Of a stretch of 64,000 bases of DNA, positions 34,450 through 42,842 are shown in pieces. The DNA comes from Sphingomonas sp. Y57. GTDB lineage: Bacteria; Pseudomonadota; Alphaproteobacteria; Sphingomonadales; Sphingomonadaceae. Each line of letters opens with the position of its first letter. The stretch's first letter is position 1. Position numbers and translations under genes: made by a program. The notes under the pieces were generated by a model. It had not been told where the DNA came from. It ran no database searches and worked only from the letters and a program-made list of their open reading frames with translations. The stretch spans positions 124,001 through 188,000 of the forward strand of contig NZ_LDES01000046.1 of NCBI RefSeq assembly GCF_001015195.1. Direction: 5' to 3'.

Positions 34450-34980
34450 ATGAGCGCCGAGGAGCTTCCCGACCTGCTGCTGGCCGTCGCTGACGGCGAC
34501 CGCGCAGCCTTCGCCCGCTTCTACGAGCGGACCTCGGCAAAACTTTTCGGCGTGGTTCTGCGTATCTTGCCGGAGAGAGCCATGGCGGAAGACGCGATGC
34601 AGGAAGCCTATGCGAAGATCTGGCGCAACGCCGCGGGGTTCGATGCCCGGCGCGGCAGCCCGATCACCTGGGCGGCGACGATCGCGCGCAACGTGGCGAT
34701 CGACCTGCGCCGGCGTGAGCGGCCCGCCGGCCGGACCCGCGACGAGGATTTCGACTTCGACGCACTCCGTGATCCGCAGGACGTGTCGGCCGAGCAACTC
34801 GCCGCGCTGCGCGTCTGCCTCGACCGGCTCGACGCCGAGCAGCGCGCGCTGGTGCTCGCCGCCTATCTGAACGGCGAGAGTCGCGAGGAGCTGGCCGAAC
34901 GGCTCGGCCATCCGACGGGAACCATCAAGAGCTGGCTGCACCGCAGCCTCGCCCGGCTGAAAGGCTGCCTCGATGGCTGA
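34450..34980 (+). CDS. ECF sigma factor, SigK/RpoE-like
   Basis: A 176-residue sigma-70 family protein with region 2 (RAAFARFYERTSAKLFGVVL, RAMAEDAMQEAYAKIW, SPITWAATIARNVAIDLRRR) and region 4 (QRALVLAAYLNGESREELAE, GTIKSWLHRSLARLKGCL). It belongs to the group linked to RskA-type anti-sigma factors, encoded next with an 8-bp overlap. The start is ATG 34450. The signal sensed is unknown; oxidative or envelope stress is usual for this group. Confidence 0.92.
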   Translation: MSAEELPDLLLAVADGDRAAFARFYERTSAKLFGVVLRILPERAMAEDAMQEAYAKIWRNAAGFDARRGSPITWAATIARNVAIDLRRRERPAGRTRDEDFDFDALRDPQDVSAEQLAALRVCLDRLDAEQRALVLAAYLNGESREELAERLGHPTGTIKSWLHRSLARLKGCLDG

Positions 34981-35668
34981 CGACATCGACATGCTCGCCG
35001 GGGAATATGTGCTCGGCACGCTCGACGAAGCCGAACGGCGCGCCTTCCAGCGACGACTGTTGACCGAACCCGCCGCCGTCACGGCGGTGGCGACCTGGCA
35101 GGAGCGGCTCTCCCCACTCCTTCTCACCGTTCCCGAAGATACGCCGCCCGCTGGGCTCTGGGCGCGAATCGCCCAGGGCTCCGGCCCGGCCAACGACAAT
35201 CGCGGCCTGCGCCGCTGGCAGGCCGCGACCGTCGCCGCCGCGCTCGTCGCGCTGGTTAGCACCGGCGTCGCGCTCCGGCCCCGCGCCGCGCCACCCGCGC
35301 CACAGGTCGCGCAGCAGGCCCCCTCGCCGCTGTTCCAGTCGGTCGCCGCGCTCAGCGAACAGGGCGGCGCGCCCGCGCTGCTGGTCACCTATGACCGCGA
35401 CCGCAAGGAGATGCGGGTGATGCCGGTGAACGTCGCGCCGCGCCCCGGCCACAGTCTCGAGCTCTGGGTGATCGCGGGCAAGTCCGCGCCCAAGTCGATC
35501 GGCCTGATGCACGAGGATCGGGCCACCGCGCTCGATCGCATGGCGCTCGACCTGCAGCAGGAGATGACGATCGCGGTGTCGGTCGAACCAAAGGGCGGAT
35601 CGCCGACCGGCCTGCCGACCGGGCCGGTGATCTATTCGGGCCGGATGGTCTCGCTGCCGACCAGCTGA
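34973..35668 (+). CDS. RskA-type anti-sigma factor
   Basis: A 231-residue protein: an N-terminal sigma-binding part (MLAGEYVLGTLDEAERRAFQ), a single membrane helix near residues 83-100 (AATVAAALVALVSTGVAL) and a periplasmic RskA-like domain (LSEQGGAPALLVTYDRDRKE, HSLELWVIAGKSAPKSIGL, SVEPKGGSPTGLPTGPVIYS). It should hold the upstream ECF sigma factor at the membrane until a signal releases it. Starts inside the sigma gene (overlap 8 bp). Not a zinc-type (ZAS) anti-sigma: no HxxxCxxC is visible. Confidence 0.9.
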   Translation: MADDIDMLAGEYVLGTLDEAERRAFQRRLLTEPAAVTAVATWQERLSPLLLTVPEDTPPAGLWARIAQGSGPANDNRGLRRWQAATVAAALVALVSTGVALRPRAAPPAPQVAQQAPSPLFQSVAALSEQGGAPALLVTYDRDRKEMRVMPVNVAPRPGHSLELWVIAGKSAPKSIGLMHEDRATALDRMALDLQQEMTIAVSVEPKGGSPTGLPTGPVIYSGRMVSLPTS

Positions 35669-35680
35669 TAGGATCCGGCG

Positions 35681-36424
35681 ATGAGGATCGCCGCCATTTC
35701 CGACATCCACGGCAATCTCGCCGCGCTCGATGCGGTGCTGGCCGACATCGCTCGCCGCAGCGTCGACCGGATCGTCAACCTCGGTGACATCCTGTCCGGC
35801 CCGCTCGAGCCCACGGCCACCGCCGATCGGTTGATCAGCCTCGACCTGCCGACGATCCGGGGCAATCATGAGCGCCAGCTCCTGACCCTCGCTCCGGCGG
35901 AAATGGGGGCGTCGGACGCCCATGCCGCCCCGCTGCTCACCGACGCGCACCGCGCCTGGCTGGCGGCCCTGCCCGCGACGATGCGCCTCGCGCCCGACAT
36001 ATTGCTCTGCCACGGCACGCCGGACAGCGACCTCGATTATTATCTCGATCATGTCGATGCGGCGGGCACGCGCGCCGCGACGGCGGAGGAGATCGCCGTC
36101 CGTACCGGGCCGGAAGCCGCCGCTCTGATCCTGTGCGGCCACACCCATTTGCCCCGCGCCCATCGCCGCCCGAACGGGCAGTTGATCGTCAATCCCGGCT
36201 CGGTCGGCCTGCCCGCCTATGCCGACGACCGGCCCTTTCCGCACGTCATGGAAAGCGGAACGCCGCAGGCGCGCTATGCGATCGTCGAACGGCAGGCCGA
36301 CGGCGACTGGACCGCCGCGCTGATCGCGGTCGACTATGATTGGGAGACCGCCGCCCGCACCGCCCAAGCGCGGGAGCGGCCCGAATGGGCGATCGCCCTC
36401 CGCACGGGACGAGTGGCCCCGTAG
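35681..36424 (+). CDS. Metallophosphoesterase (YfcE/PrpE-like)
   Basis: A 247-residue calcineurin-like phosphoesterase with all metal-binding motifs: ISDIHGNLAALDAVL, VNLGDILSGPLEP, TIRGNHERQL, ILLCHGTPD, and ILCGHTHLPRAHR. The C-terminal VNPGSVGLPAYADDRPFPHV is typical of diadenosine tetraphosphatase-like phosphodiesterases of the YfcE group. Substrate unknown. It follows the anti-sigma gene after 12 bp and converges with oxyR (10 bp apart). Confidence 0.9.
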   Translation: MRIAAISDIHGNLAALDAVLADIARRSVDRIVNLGDILSGPLEPTATADRLISLDLPTIRGNHERQLLTLAPAEMGASDAHAAPLLTDAHRAWLAALPATMRLAPDILLCHGTPDSDLDYYLDHVDAAGTRAATAEEIAVRTGPEAAALILCGHTHLPRAHRRPNGQLIVNPGSVGLPAYADDRPFPHVMESGTPQARYAIVERQADGDWTAALIAVDYDWETAARTAQARERPEWAIALRTGRVAP

Positions 36425-36434
36425 GAGAAGACGG

Positions 36435-37334
36435 CTACTCCGCCTCGCGCAGGGCGTCTGCGAGCAGCTTGAACTCCTTCTCCCGCGGGGAGCCGCGGCG
36501 CCAGGCAAGAGCGATCCGGCGGGCCGGATGATCCGCGTCGAGCGGCTTGGCGACGACATGGGTGTTTTCGAGGATGCCGGCATCGAGCGCCATCTTCGGC
36601 AGCAAGGTGACGCCCAGCCCGTTGTCGACCATCTGCACCAGCGTGTGGAGGGATGTGCCCAGCATCGCCGCCTCGGCGCGAAGCTCGGGCCGGTTGCAGG
36701 CGGCCAGCGCATGGTCCTTCAGGCAATGGCCGTCCTCGAGCAGGAGCAGCCGGCTCTCGTCGATGTCGTCGGCGACGATGCCGCGCGCGGGCGCGTCCAT
36801 CTCCCCCTCGGGAAAGGCGACGAACAGCCGGTCGAGGAACAGGTCCACCGATTCGATATCGCCGCAATGATAGGGCAGCGCCAGCAATACGCAGTCGAGA
36901 TGGCCGCGATGAAGCGAGTCGCAGGCCGCTCCTGTCGTCTCCTCGCGCAGGTAAAGCTTGAGGTCGGGCCAGGCCGATCGCAACTTCGGCAGGATGCGGG
37001 GCAGCAGGAAGGGTGCGATCGTCGGGATCACCCCCATCCGCAGGTCGCCCGACAAGGGCTTGCCCGCCGCGCGGGCGAGGTCGCCCAGTTCCTCGGCCTC
37101 GCGCAGCACGCGTTGCGCCTTCTCCGCTATGCGCAGCCCGAGCGGGGTAAAGCGCACCACCCGGCGAGTCCGCTCGACCAGGGTGATGCCGATCAGCGAC
37201 TCGAGCTCCCGCAACCCTGCGGACAAGGTCGACTGCGTGACGAAACAAGCGTCCGCCGCGCGGCCGAAATGGCCGTGATCCTTTAGTGCCACCAGATATT
37301 GGAGCTGCTTCAGCGTGGGCAGATAGGTGGCCAT
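36435..37334 (-). CDS. oxyR: LysR-type peroxide sensor OxyR
   Basis: A 299-residue LysR-type regulator. It has an N-terminal helix-turn-helix (LPTLKQLQYLVALKDHGHFG, FVTQSTLSAGLRELESLIG) and, in the effector domain, GHCLKDHALAAC, with two cysteines nine residues apart as the redox pair of E. coli OxyR (Cys199 and Cys208). It is divergent from ahpC-ahpD, the classic target. The start is ATG 37334. Peroxide-dependent activation of ahpC is established for the family and inferred here. Confidence 0.94.
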   Translation of the reverse strand: MATYLPTLKQLQYLVALKDHGHFGRAADACFVTQSTLSAGLRELESLIGITLVERTRRVVRFTPLGLRIAEKAQRVLREAEELGDLARAAGKPLSGDLRMGVIPTIAPFLLPRILPKLRSAWPDLKLYLREETTGAACDSLHRGHLDCVLLALPYHCGDIESVDLFLDRLFVAFPEGEMDAPARGIVADDIDESRLLLLEDGHCLKDHALAACNRPELRAEAAMLGTSLHTLVQMVDNGLGVTLLPKMALDAGILENTHVVAKPLDADHPARRIALAWRRGSPREKEFKLLADALREAE

Positions 37335-37442
37335 TCATCGCCTCCTTCGATCATTAGTGGCGAAATAATCAATTTGAACAATCACGTCCAGCCTGCCAAG
37401 ACACCATCACCAGATCATCCATCGCCTAAAAGGAGAACCCCC
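37335..37442. promoter_or_regulatory. oxyR-ahpC intergenic regulatory region
   Basis: This 108-bp divergent gap has an AT-rich core (CATTAGTGGCGAAATAATCA, about 37354-37373) with loosely repeated ATNAT/ATTA half-sites, where an OxyR tetramer could bind. The ahpC ribosome site AAGGAGA is at about 37428-37434. I could not match the ATAG-N7-CTAT consensus cleanly. Confidence 0.4.
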
Positions 37443-37988
37443 GTGGCGCTTACCGTTGGTGACAAATTCCCCTCGTTCGTCCTGCCCGTGCAGCAGGGCA
37501 TCTCCGCGCTTCCCGCCGGCGAGACCATCGACACCGGCGATACCGGCGGCAAGTGGAAGGTCGTCTTCTTCTGGCCGAAGGACTTCACCTTCATCTGCCC
37601 GACCGAGATCATCGGCTATGGCGAGCTCCAGAAGGATTTTGCCGATCGTGACGCCGTTCTGATCGGCGCGTCGACCGACACCGATTTCGTCCACTTCGCG
37701 TGGCGCAAGTCGGACGAGCGTCTGGCGAATTGCGACTTCCCCTGGATCGCCGACAACCAGAAGAAGCTGGCCGACGCGCTCGGCATCGTCGATCCGGAGG
37801 CGGGTGTCGCCTATCGCGCCACCTACATCGTCGATCCGCACAACGTGATCCAGCATGTCACGGTCAACGGCCTCAACCAGGGCCGTAACCCGCAGGAAGC
37901 CATCCGCGTCCTTGACGCCCTCCAGACCGACGAGCTCTGCCCGTGCAACTGGAAGGCCGGCGACGAGGTTCTCAAGCCCGCTGCCTGA
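37443..37988 (+). CDS. ahpC: Peroxiredoxin (alkyl hydroperoxide reductase AhpC)
   Basis: A 181-residue 2-Cys peroxiredoxin that reduces peroxides in the cytoplasm. The peroxidatic Cys lies in WPKDFTFICPTEIIGYGELQ (near residue 51), the arginine partner is in the middle, and a resolving Cys occurs in DELCPCNWKAGD near the C-terminus. The start is GTG 37443, nine bases after AAGGAG; the frame upstream is open but unconserved. A strong terminator follows (38043-38080), then the ahpD-like gene, which probably supplies reducing power. Confidence 0.94.
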   Translation: MALTVGDKFPSFVLPVQQGISALPAGETIDTGDTGGKWKVVFFWPKDFTFICPTEIIGYGELQKDFADRDAVLIGASTDTDFVHFAWRKSDERLANCDFPWIADNQKKLADALGIVDPEAGVAYRATYIVDPHNVIQHVTVNGLNQGRNPQEAIRVLDALQTDELCPCNWKAGDEVLKPAA

Positions 37989-38002
37989 TCCCCTTTTCAG
38001 GT

Positions 38003-38032
38003 AGCCCGTCGCGCGCGTCCCCCCACGCGCGC
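38003..38032. repeat. GC hairpin downstream of ahpC
   Basis: GTCGCGCGCGT pairs perfectly with ACGCGCGCGAC across five or six C residues (approximate limits). It precedes the U-tailed terminator and may stabilise the ahpC mRNA end. Confidence 0.5.
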
Positions 38033-38042
38033 GACAAACGGG

Positions 38043-38080
38043 GCGCGGAGGACGATGGCCGCCCTCCGCGCTCTCTTTTT
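38043..38080 (+). terminator. Intrinsic terminator after ahpC
   Basis: GCGCGGAGG (38043-38051) pairs with CCTCCGCGC (38063-38071), followed by TCTCTTTTT. A classical hairpin plus T-run. Part of the transcripts would stop here before ahpD, giving more AhpC than AhpD. Confidence 0.8.
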
Positions 38081-38121
38081 GTCCCCCGTTCCCTTTGTTT
38101 GATTGTCGAGAGGAAGATTCG

Positions 38122-38643
38122 ATGTCGCTCAAGGAATTCGCCGACGCGCTGCCCGACTATGCCAAGGACATCCGGCTCAACGTCGGTTCGCTGCTTGGCG
38201 ACCAGACGCTGACCGAGCAGCGCAAATATGGCCTGCTGCTCGCCTGCGCCCATGGCTCGGGCTATAAGCCGATCGTCGACGCCGCCGAGGCCGAAGCCGC
38301 CGGCAAGCTGAGCCCCGAGGCTGCCAACGCCGCCCGTGCCGCGGCCGCGGTAATGGCCATGAACAACGTCTATTACCGGTTCGTCCACCTCGCCTCGAAC
38401 AAGGAATATGGGCAGATGCCGGCCAAGCTGCGGATGAACGTGATCGGTTCGCCAGGCATCGAGAAGGACGATTTCGAGCTGTTCAGCCTCGCCGTGTCCG
38501 CGATGAACGGCTGCGGCATGTGCATCGACAGCCATGAGAAGGTGCTGCGTCAGCACGGCGTCGCCTCCGACGTGATCCAGACCGCCGCACGCGTCGGCGC
38601 CGTGATCAAGGCCGCCGCGACCGTCCACGCAACGGCGGTGTGA
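38122..38643 (+). CDS. ahpD: Alkyl hydroperoxidase AhpD family protein
   Basis: A 173-residue carboxymuconolactone decarboxylase-fold protein. The C-terminal FELFSLAVSAMNGCGMCIDS-HEK contains the redox CxxC with the His five residues on, as in AhpD, whose thiols pass electrons to AhpC. The N-terminus SLKEFADALPDYAKDIRLNV fits the longer AhpD type. The start is ATG 38122; the upstream extension to 38095 lacks a ribosome site, whereas GAGAGGAAG precedes this one. Next to ahpC, likely in the OxyR regulon. Confidence 0.9.
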   Translation: MSLKEFADALPDYAKDIRLNVGSLLGDQTLTEQRKYGLLLACAHGSGYKPIVDAAEAEAAGKLSPEAANAARAAAAVMAMNNVYYRFVHLASNKEYGQMPAKLRMNVIGSPGIEKDDFELFSLAVSAMNGCGMCIDSHEKVLRQHGVASDVIQTAARVGAVIKAAATVHATAV

Positions 38644-38650
38644 AAACCGC

Positions 38651-38679
38651 GGTTTCCTCCCCGCTTCGGGGAGGAAACC
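38651..38679 (+). terminator. Terminator-like hairpin after ahpD
   Basis: GGTTTCCTCCCC and GGGGAGGAAACC form a perfect 12-bp stem with a 5-base loop 8 bp after the ahpD stop. No U-run follows, so efficiency is uncertain. Confidence 0.6.
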
Positions 38680-38790
38680 GAACGGCTGACAAGCTGCGCT
38701 TATCACGTACCGTTCAGGAACATCTTTGCAGGGCGGAACGGGCGGCCTATATTGCCCGTTCCCGATGGAGTGGGCCCTGAAGGATTTCGG

Positions 38791-39492
38791 ATGTTCGACG
38801 GACTGATTTCCTACCTCGATTCGATCAAGGCGCGCGACCCCGCTCCCCGTTCCCGATGGGAAGTGCTGCTCTATCCCGGCGTATTGGCGCTCGGTCTTCA
38901 CCGCGTGGCGCACTGGCTGTTCCAGGCCGAGCTTTATTTCCTCGCTCGCTTCGTGAACCATTTCTCGCGGATGATCACCGCGATCGATATCCATCCGGGC
39001 GCGCAGATCGGCCGCAATTTCTTCATCGACCATGGCTTCGTCGTGATCGGCGAGACGGCGGTGATCGGCAACGACGTCACCATCTATCAAGGCGCGACGC
39101 TGGGCGGCACCAACCCGACCAACGGCGAAGGCGGCAAGCGCCATCCGACGATCGGCGACGGCGCGATCATCAGCCTCGGCGCGGCAATCCTCGGTCCGAT
39201 CACTGTCGGCCCGAGGGCGCGGGTCGGCGCCAATGCGGTCGTCACCCGCGACGTCGCCGAGGGTCAGGTCGTGGTGGGCATCCCCGCCAAGCCGATGCTG
39301 GTCGATGCCAGGGAATATCAGAAGGGCTTCGTGCCCTATGGCACGCCATGCAGCGAGCGCTTCGATCCCCAGACCCAGCAGCTGGAGATATTGCGCTGTG
39401 AACTGGAGGTGCTGCGCGGCCGCATCGGTCAGCTGATCGACGAGCGCGACGCGGCACGCGCCAAGATCGATGAGGACCGCGAAAGCGCCTGA
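38791..39492 (+). CDS. cysE: Serine O-acetyltransferase
   Basis: CysE acetylates serine for cysteine synthesis. The 233-residue protein has a short helical N-terminus and a left-handed beta-helix with hexapeptide repeats: ITAIDIHPGAQIGRNFFIDH, FVVIGETAVIGNDVTIYQGA, TLGGTNPTNGEGGKRHPTIG, AAILGPITVGPRARVGANAV. The catalytic His occurs in IDHG. The protein is shorter at the N-terminus than E. coli CysE, like the EpsC/CysE short forms. A C-terminal coiled helix (QQLEILRCELEVLRGRIGQL) is an addition. The start is ATG 38791. The DUF2794 gene overlaps its stop. Confidence 0.93.
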   Translation: MFDGLISYLDSIKARDPAPRSRWEVLLYPGVLALGLHRVAHWLFQAELYFLARFVNHFSRMITAIDIHPGAQIGRNFFIDHGFVVIGETAVIGNDVTIYQGATLGGTNPTNGEGGKRHPTIGDGAIISLGAAILGPITVGPRARVGANAVVTRDVAEGQVVVGIPAKPMLVDAREYQKGFVPYGTPCSERFDPQTQQLEILRCELEVLRGRIGQLIDERDAARAKIDEDRESA

Positions 39493-39824
39493 TGGGGACG
39501 ATAGCCCCCTTCCCGGCCAAGCCCCTGCAAGTGGGGTTCGACCGGCTCGAACTGACCCGCATCCTCGATCTCTACGGCCGAATGGTCGCCGCCGGTCTGT
39601 GGCGCGACTATGCGATCGACCTGGGCCGGGAGGCCGCTTCCTTCGCCGCCTTTCGTCGATCGGCCGAGCGCCCCGAATATCGCATCGAGAAGCGTCCCGC
39701 CCTGCGTTCCCGACAGGGCATGTGGGCGCTGATCGGCGAAGGCGGCACGATTCTCAAACGAGGTCAGGAACTGGGGCCGGTGCTCGCCCCGGTCGAACGC
39801 CGCCTGATGAAGCTGGTCGACTGA
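39492..39824 (+). CDS. DUF2794 domain protein
   Basis: A 110-residue protein with FDRLELTRILDLYGRMVAAG, WRDYAIDLGREAASFAAFRR and RPEYRIEKRPALRSRQGMWA, the pattern of DUF2794, a family restricted to alphaproteobacteria as far as I recall. The function is unknown. Its ATG overlaps the cysE stop by one base (TGATG), so it is co-translated with cysE. Confidence 0.85.
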   Translation: MGTIAPFPAKPLQVGFDRLELTRILDLYGRMVAAGLWRDYAIDLGREAASFAAFRRSAERPEYRIEKRPALRSRQGMWALIGEGGTILKRGQELGPVLAPVERRLMKLVD

Positions 39825-39839
39825 GGGCCCGGCGGAGGT

Positions 39840-41018
39840 TCAGCTGAACCGCGTCGGGCGAAAGCCGTCGAGCAGGTCGACCCGGATACCGTCGAGAATC
39901 TCGGTCGCGGCCCACCGGCCCAGGACCGGCGCCAGCGTGACACCGCTGTGCGTGACTGCGACGTAGAGCCCGTCGACCTTGGACGCGAAACCGACGATCG
40001 GGAAGCCGTCGCCAGGTAGGACCCGCTGGCCGATCGTGACCCGGTCGATCGCCGAATCGCGAAGCTGCGGCAGATAGTCCGCCGCGCCGGCCAATATGGC
40101 CCGCCCGATCGCGGCGGGATCGCCGCTGCCGCCGCCGCCCTCATGACCGCTGCTGCTGCTGACGATGCGGCCGTCGACCGTCTGCCGTATGGTGCTGTGC
40201 GGCGCGAAGACGAGCCTGTCGAGCAAGGGCGGCTGCGGCCTGGTGTGGACGAGGATGCCGGGCGAGGAGGTCAGCGGCAGCGGTACGCCCAGGCTCTGCG
40301 CCAACGCGCCGCTGCCCAGCCCTGCCGCGATGACGACGGCATCGGCGGTCAGTTCCCCGTCGCGGGTGCGGACGCCGCGGACCTGCCCGCTCGCGACGAC
40401 CAGCCCGATCACCTCCGCCGGAAAGACGGTCCGCGCGCCGAGCTGGCGGGCCCGCGCGAGCAGCGCCGCCACCGCCTCTGCCGGATCGACGCTGCCTTCC
40501 TCGGGGAAGAAGGCCCCTTGCGGATCTCCCGTTGCCGTGACCGACGGCAGCAGCCGGCGGATCGCGGCGCCGTCCACGGCCCGGCCGGCGTAGCCCCAGC
40601 CGCGCACGGTGCCGAGCGACGCGGCGAGCAGCTGCGTCGCCGCTGCGCCCTCGCGCCAATAGACCGCCCCGCCCCAACGCAGCGGCAAGGCCGCGCCCGG
40701 CTCCTGCTGCCAGGCGCGCCAGCCCGCCATGCCCAGCCAGTTCAGGCCGAAATAGGGACGGGAGGACGCCTTGGTCGAGGCGTTGAGGTAGGCGAAGCTG
40801 TCGCCGGTAGCGCCGGCGGCAGGACCGGTACGATCGAGGATCGTCACATCCGCTCCGCGCTTGGCCAGTTCATAGCCGATCGCCGCGCCGATGATGCCGG
40901 CGCCGATCACCACCACCTTGCGCGAGCTGCCGACCGCGGCAAGCGCGGACCGCGCCGACCCGAGCGCGAGGGTCGACGCCGCGAGAAGCTGGAGCGCTTG
41001 CCGCCGGTCCATCGTCAA
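39840..41018 (-). CDS. FAD-dependent oxidoreductase (DAO family), Tat-exported
   Basis: A 392-residue D-amino-acid-oxidase-like flavoprotein. A Tat signal is visible: DRRQALQLLAASTLALGSAR, with the mature part starting after SALA. The FAD motif VVVIGAGIIGAAIGYELAKR follows at about residues 32-51, then substrate-binding strands (TGDSFAYLNAS), and the C-terminal DGFPIVGFASKVDGLYVAVT typical of glycine/D-amino-acid oxidases. It would oxidise an amine or amino acid in the periplasm. The start ATG overlaps the dipeptidase stop. Last gene of a four-gene uptake operon; its substrate may be the peptide released upstream (inference). Confidence 0.88.
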   Translation of the reverse strand: MTMDRRQALQLLAASTLALGSARSALAAVGSSRKVVVIGAGIIGAAIGYELAKRGADVTILDRTGPAAGATGDSFAYLNASTKASSRPYFGLNWLGMAGWRAWQQEPGAALPLRWGGAVYWREGAAATQLLAASLGTVRGWGYAGRAVDGAAIRRLLPSVTATGDPQGAFFPEEGSVDPAEAVAALLARARQLGARTVFPAEVIGLVVASGQVRGVRTRDGELTADAVVIAAGLGSGALAQSLGVPLPLTSSPGILVHTRPQPPLLDRLVFAPHSTIRQTVDGRIVSSSSGHEGGGGSGDPAAIGRAILAGAADYLPQLRDSAIDRVTIGQRVLPGDGFPIVGFASKVDGLYVAVTHSGVTLAPVLGRWAATEILDGIRVDLLDGFRPTRFS

Positions 41019-42310
41019 TGTCCCGCCGGGGTCTTGGCGAGTGCCTGCACCTTGGCCCAGACACGCAGGAAATTTCCGCCCCAGAGCTTGGCGATATCCT
41101 CCTCGCTATAGCCGCGCCGTTGCAGTTCCGCCGTCACGTTCGCCGACTCGCCGACGTCGTTCCAGCCGATCACGCCGCCGCCATGGTTGAAGTCCGACGA
41201 GATGCCGACATGGTCTATTCCGATCTTCTTCACCACATAGTCGAGCTGGTCGACATATTGGGCCAGCGTCGCGCGGTAGCGCGGATCGCCGGTGATCGCG
41301 TGAAACTCCTTGCTGTATTGTTCGAACTGTTCGGCGGGCAGGATCTTGACCCCCGCCTCGGTCAAAGGCTGGATTCCGGCCACGCTATTCTCCTCCGGTA
41401 CGCCGTAGCGGCGACGGACGGCATTGCCCTGGTCGATCGCCTCCTGGGGCAATGGGCGGACCCAGGAACTGTAGGCGTTGATCGCGACGACGCCGCCATT
41501 CTTCCTGATCGCGGCCAGTTGCTCGTCGTCGAGATTACGCGGATGATCGATGATAGCGCGCGCGTTCGAATGCGAGGCGACGACCGGCGCGCGGCTCAGC
41601 GACAGCACCTGCGCGAGCGCCTGCCCGGAGATCTGCGACACGTCGATCACGATGCCCAGGTCGTTGAGCCGGGCGACAGCCGCGCGGCCGAGGGGCGACA
41701 GGCCGCCATGCTCGTCCAGCTTGTCGCCGCGCAGCAGGTTGGGCCGCGCGGAATCGGCGAGGTCGTTGTTGCCCGCATGGGTGAAGCCGAAGATGCGGAC
41801 GCCGTCCCGGTACCAGGCGTCGAGCTGCGATAGATCCTTGCCGATCAGATGGCCGTTCAGGATGCTGAGGACGATCGCGAAGCGGCCCGGCGCCTCGATC
41901 GCTTGCAACTCCGCCGGCGATCTGGCGAAGGCCACGCGCTGCGGATATTTGGCGACGACCGACTGGAGCGCGGCCAGCTTCCTTCGCCCTTGCGCCGCGG
42001 CGGCGGCATAACCGGCCGGGTCGCGTGCGCCCTGCGGGACGAAGATCGCGATCACCGCGCCCTTCAGATGCCCGCGCTCCGCCTTGATCAGGTCGAACTG
42101 CGACGCGCCGTCCCTGCCGGCATCGAGATCGCCGCTGCCGAACTCGAACGGGATGTCGAGATGGTTGTCGAGCGTGACGTGCCGGTCCTGCAGCGCGTTG
42201 GCGGCCTCGATCTGGGCGGGGGTGAAGGGATCGGCCTGGGCGGCGGCAAGCGGCAACAGCGTGCCGGCCAGCAGCAGGGCCAGGGTCGAACGGATGGAAC
42301 GCTTGGTCAT
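41015..42310 (-). CDS. Membrane dipeptidase (M19 family)
   Basis: A 431-residue zinc dipeptidase like renal dipeptidase. It has a signal peptide (IRSTLALLLAGTLLPLAAAQ), then HVTLDNHLDIPFEF with the His-x-Asp metal pair, the bridging Glu region, the His segments VASHSNARAIIDH and FTHAGNNDLAD, and the C-terminal HVGISSDFNHGGG. M19 enzymes split dipeptides, including D-residue dipeptides and Cys-Gly. It lies between the NTF2-like gene and the FAD oxidase, overlapping the latter by 4 bp, so the cluster looks like peptide scavenging in the periplasm. Confidence 0.92.
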   Translation of the reverse strand: MTKRSIRSTLALLLAGTLLPLAAAQADPFTPAQIEAANALQDRHVTLDNHLDIPFEFGSGDLDAGRDGASQFDLIKAERGHLKGAVIAIFVPQGARDPAGYAAAAAQGRRKLAALQSVVAKYPQRVAFARSPAELQAIEAPGRFAIVLSILNGHLIGKDLSQLDAWYRDGVRIFGFTHAGNNDLADSARPNLLRGDKLDEHGGLSPLGRAAVARLNDLGIVIDVSQISGQALAQVLSLSRAPVVASHSNARAIIDHPRNLDDEQLAAIRKNGGVVAINAYSSWVRPLPQEAIDQGNAVRRRYGVPEENSVAGIQPLTEAGVKILPAEQFEQYSKEFHAITGDPRYRATLAQYVDQLDYVVKKIGIDHVGISSDFNHGGGVIGWNDVGESANVTAELQRRGYSEEDIAKLWGGNFLRVWAKVQALAKTPAGH

Positions 42311-42337
42311 GGCAACCTCTTGGTGAGCCGGGGAAGG

Positions 42338-42820
42338 TTATTTCGCGGAGCGGGTGAGTTGGCGGGCGATCAGCTGCCAACCCTTCGGTCCCTTGGTCCA
42401 GACGTCGAGACCGGGAAGGGTGGCGACGCGCTCGGTCGTCTCGCCCTTCACGACGAGATGGAAGGCATAGGTCGCGGTTACATAGGCGACATTGCCATAG
42501 GAGCGGACGGCCAGGCCGGTGACGTCGACGGCGGTGAAGTGGCGGTCGGGAACGATCGTCCGGGCGATCTGTTCGGCCTTGGTCAGCACCGCGCCGTCGG
42601 TATGACCATAGGTCAGGTCGTCATGATAGGCGCGCTCGAGACCGGCGCGATCCTTCGCAACCACCGCGGCGCGCCAGGCGTCGATCGCCTGGACCACCTG
42701 CTCGCGGACCTGTGGCGTACCATGCTCCTTCACCGGCCCTCCCTCGGCGGCATGGGCCGGTTGGGCAAGGATCGCAGGAACGGTGAGGGCGAGCAGGGCG
42801 CCGAGGACGACAGATTTCAT
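42338..42820 (-). CDS. Secreted NTF2-like (SnoaL/DUF4440) protein
   Basis: A 160-residue protein with a clear signal peptide (VVLGALLALTVPAILAQPAH, cut near AHA). The mature part has an NTF2-like cone fold: VVQAIDAWRAAVVAKDRAGL, ERAYHDDLTYGHTDGAVLTK, NVAYVTATYAFHLVVKGETT and WQLIARQLTR. Such proteins are enzymes or ligand binders; here no catalytic residues stand out. It sits 22 bp after the TonB receptor and 27 bp before the dipeptidase, so it is part of the uptake operon. Role unknown. Confidence 0.82.
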   Translation of the reverse strand: MKSVVLGALLALTVPAILAQPAHAAEGGPVKEHGTPQVREQVVQAIDAWRAAVVAKDRAGLERAYHDDLTYGHTDGAVLTKAEQIARTIVPDRHFTAVDVTGLAVRSYGNVAYVTATYAFHLVVKGETTERVATLPGLDVWTKGPKGWQLIARQLTRSAK

Positions 42821-42842
42821 GGAAGGTCTCCGCGATAGAGGA

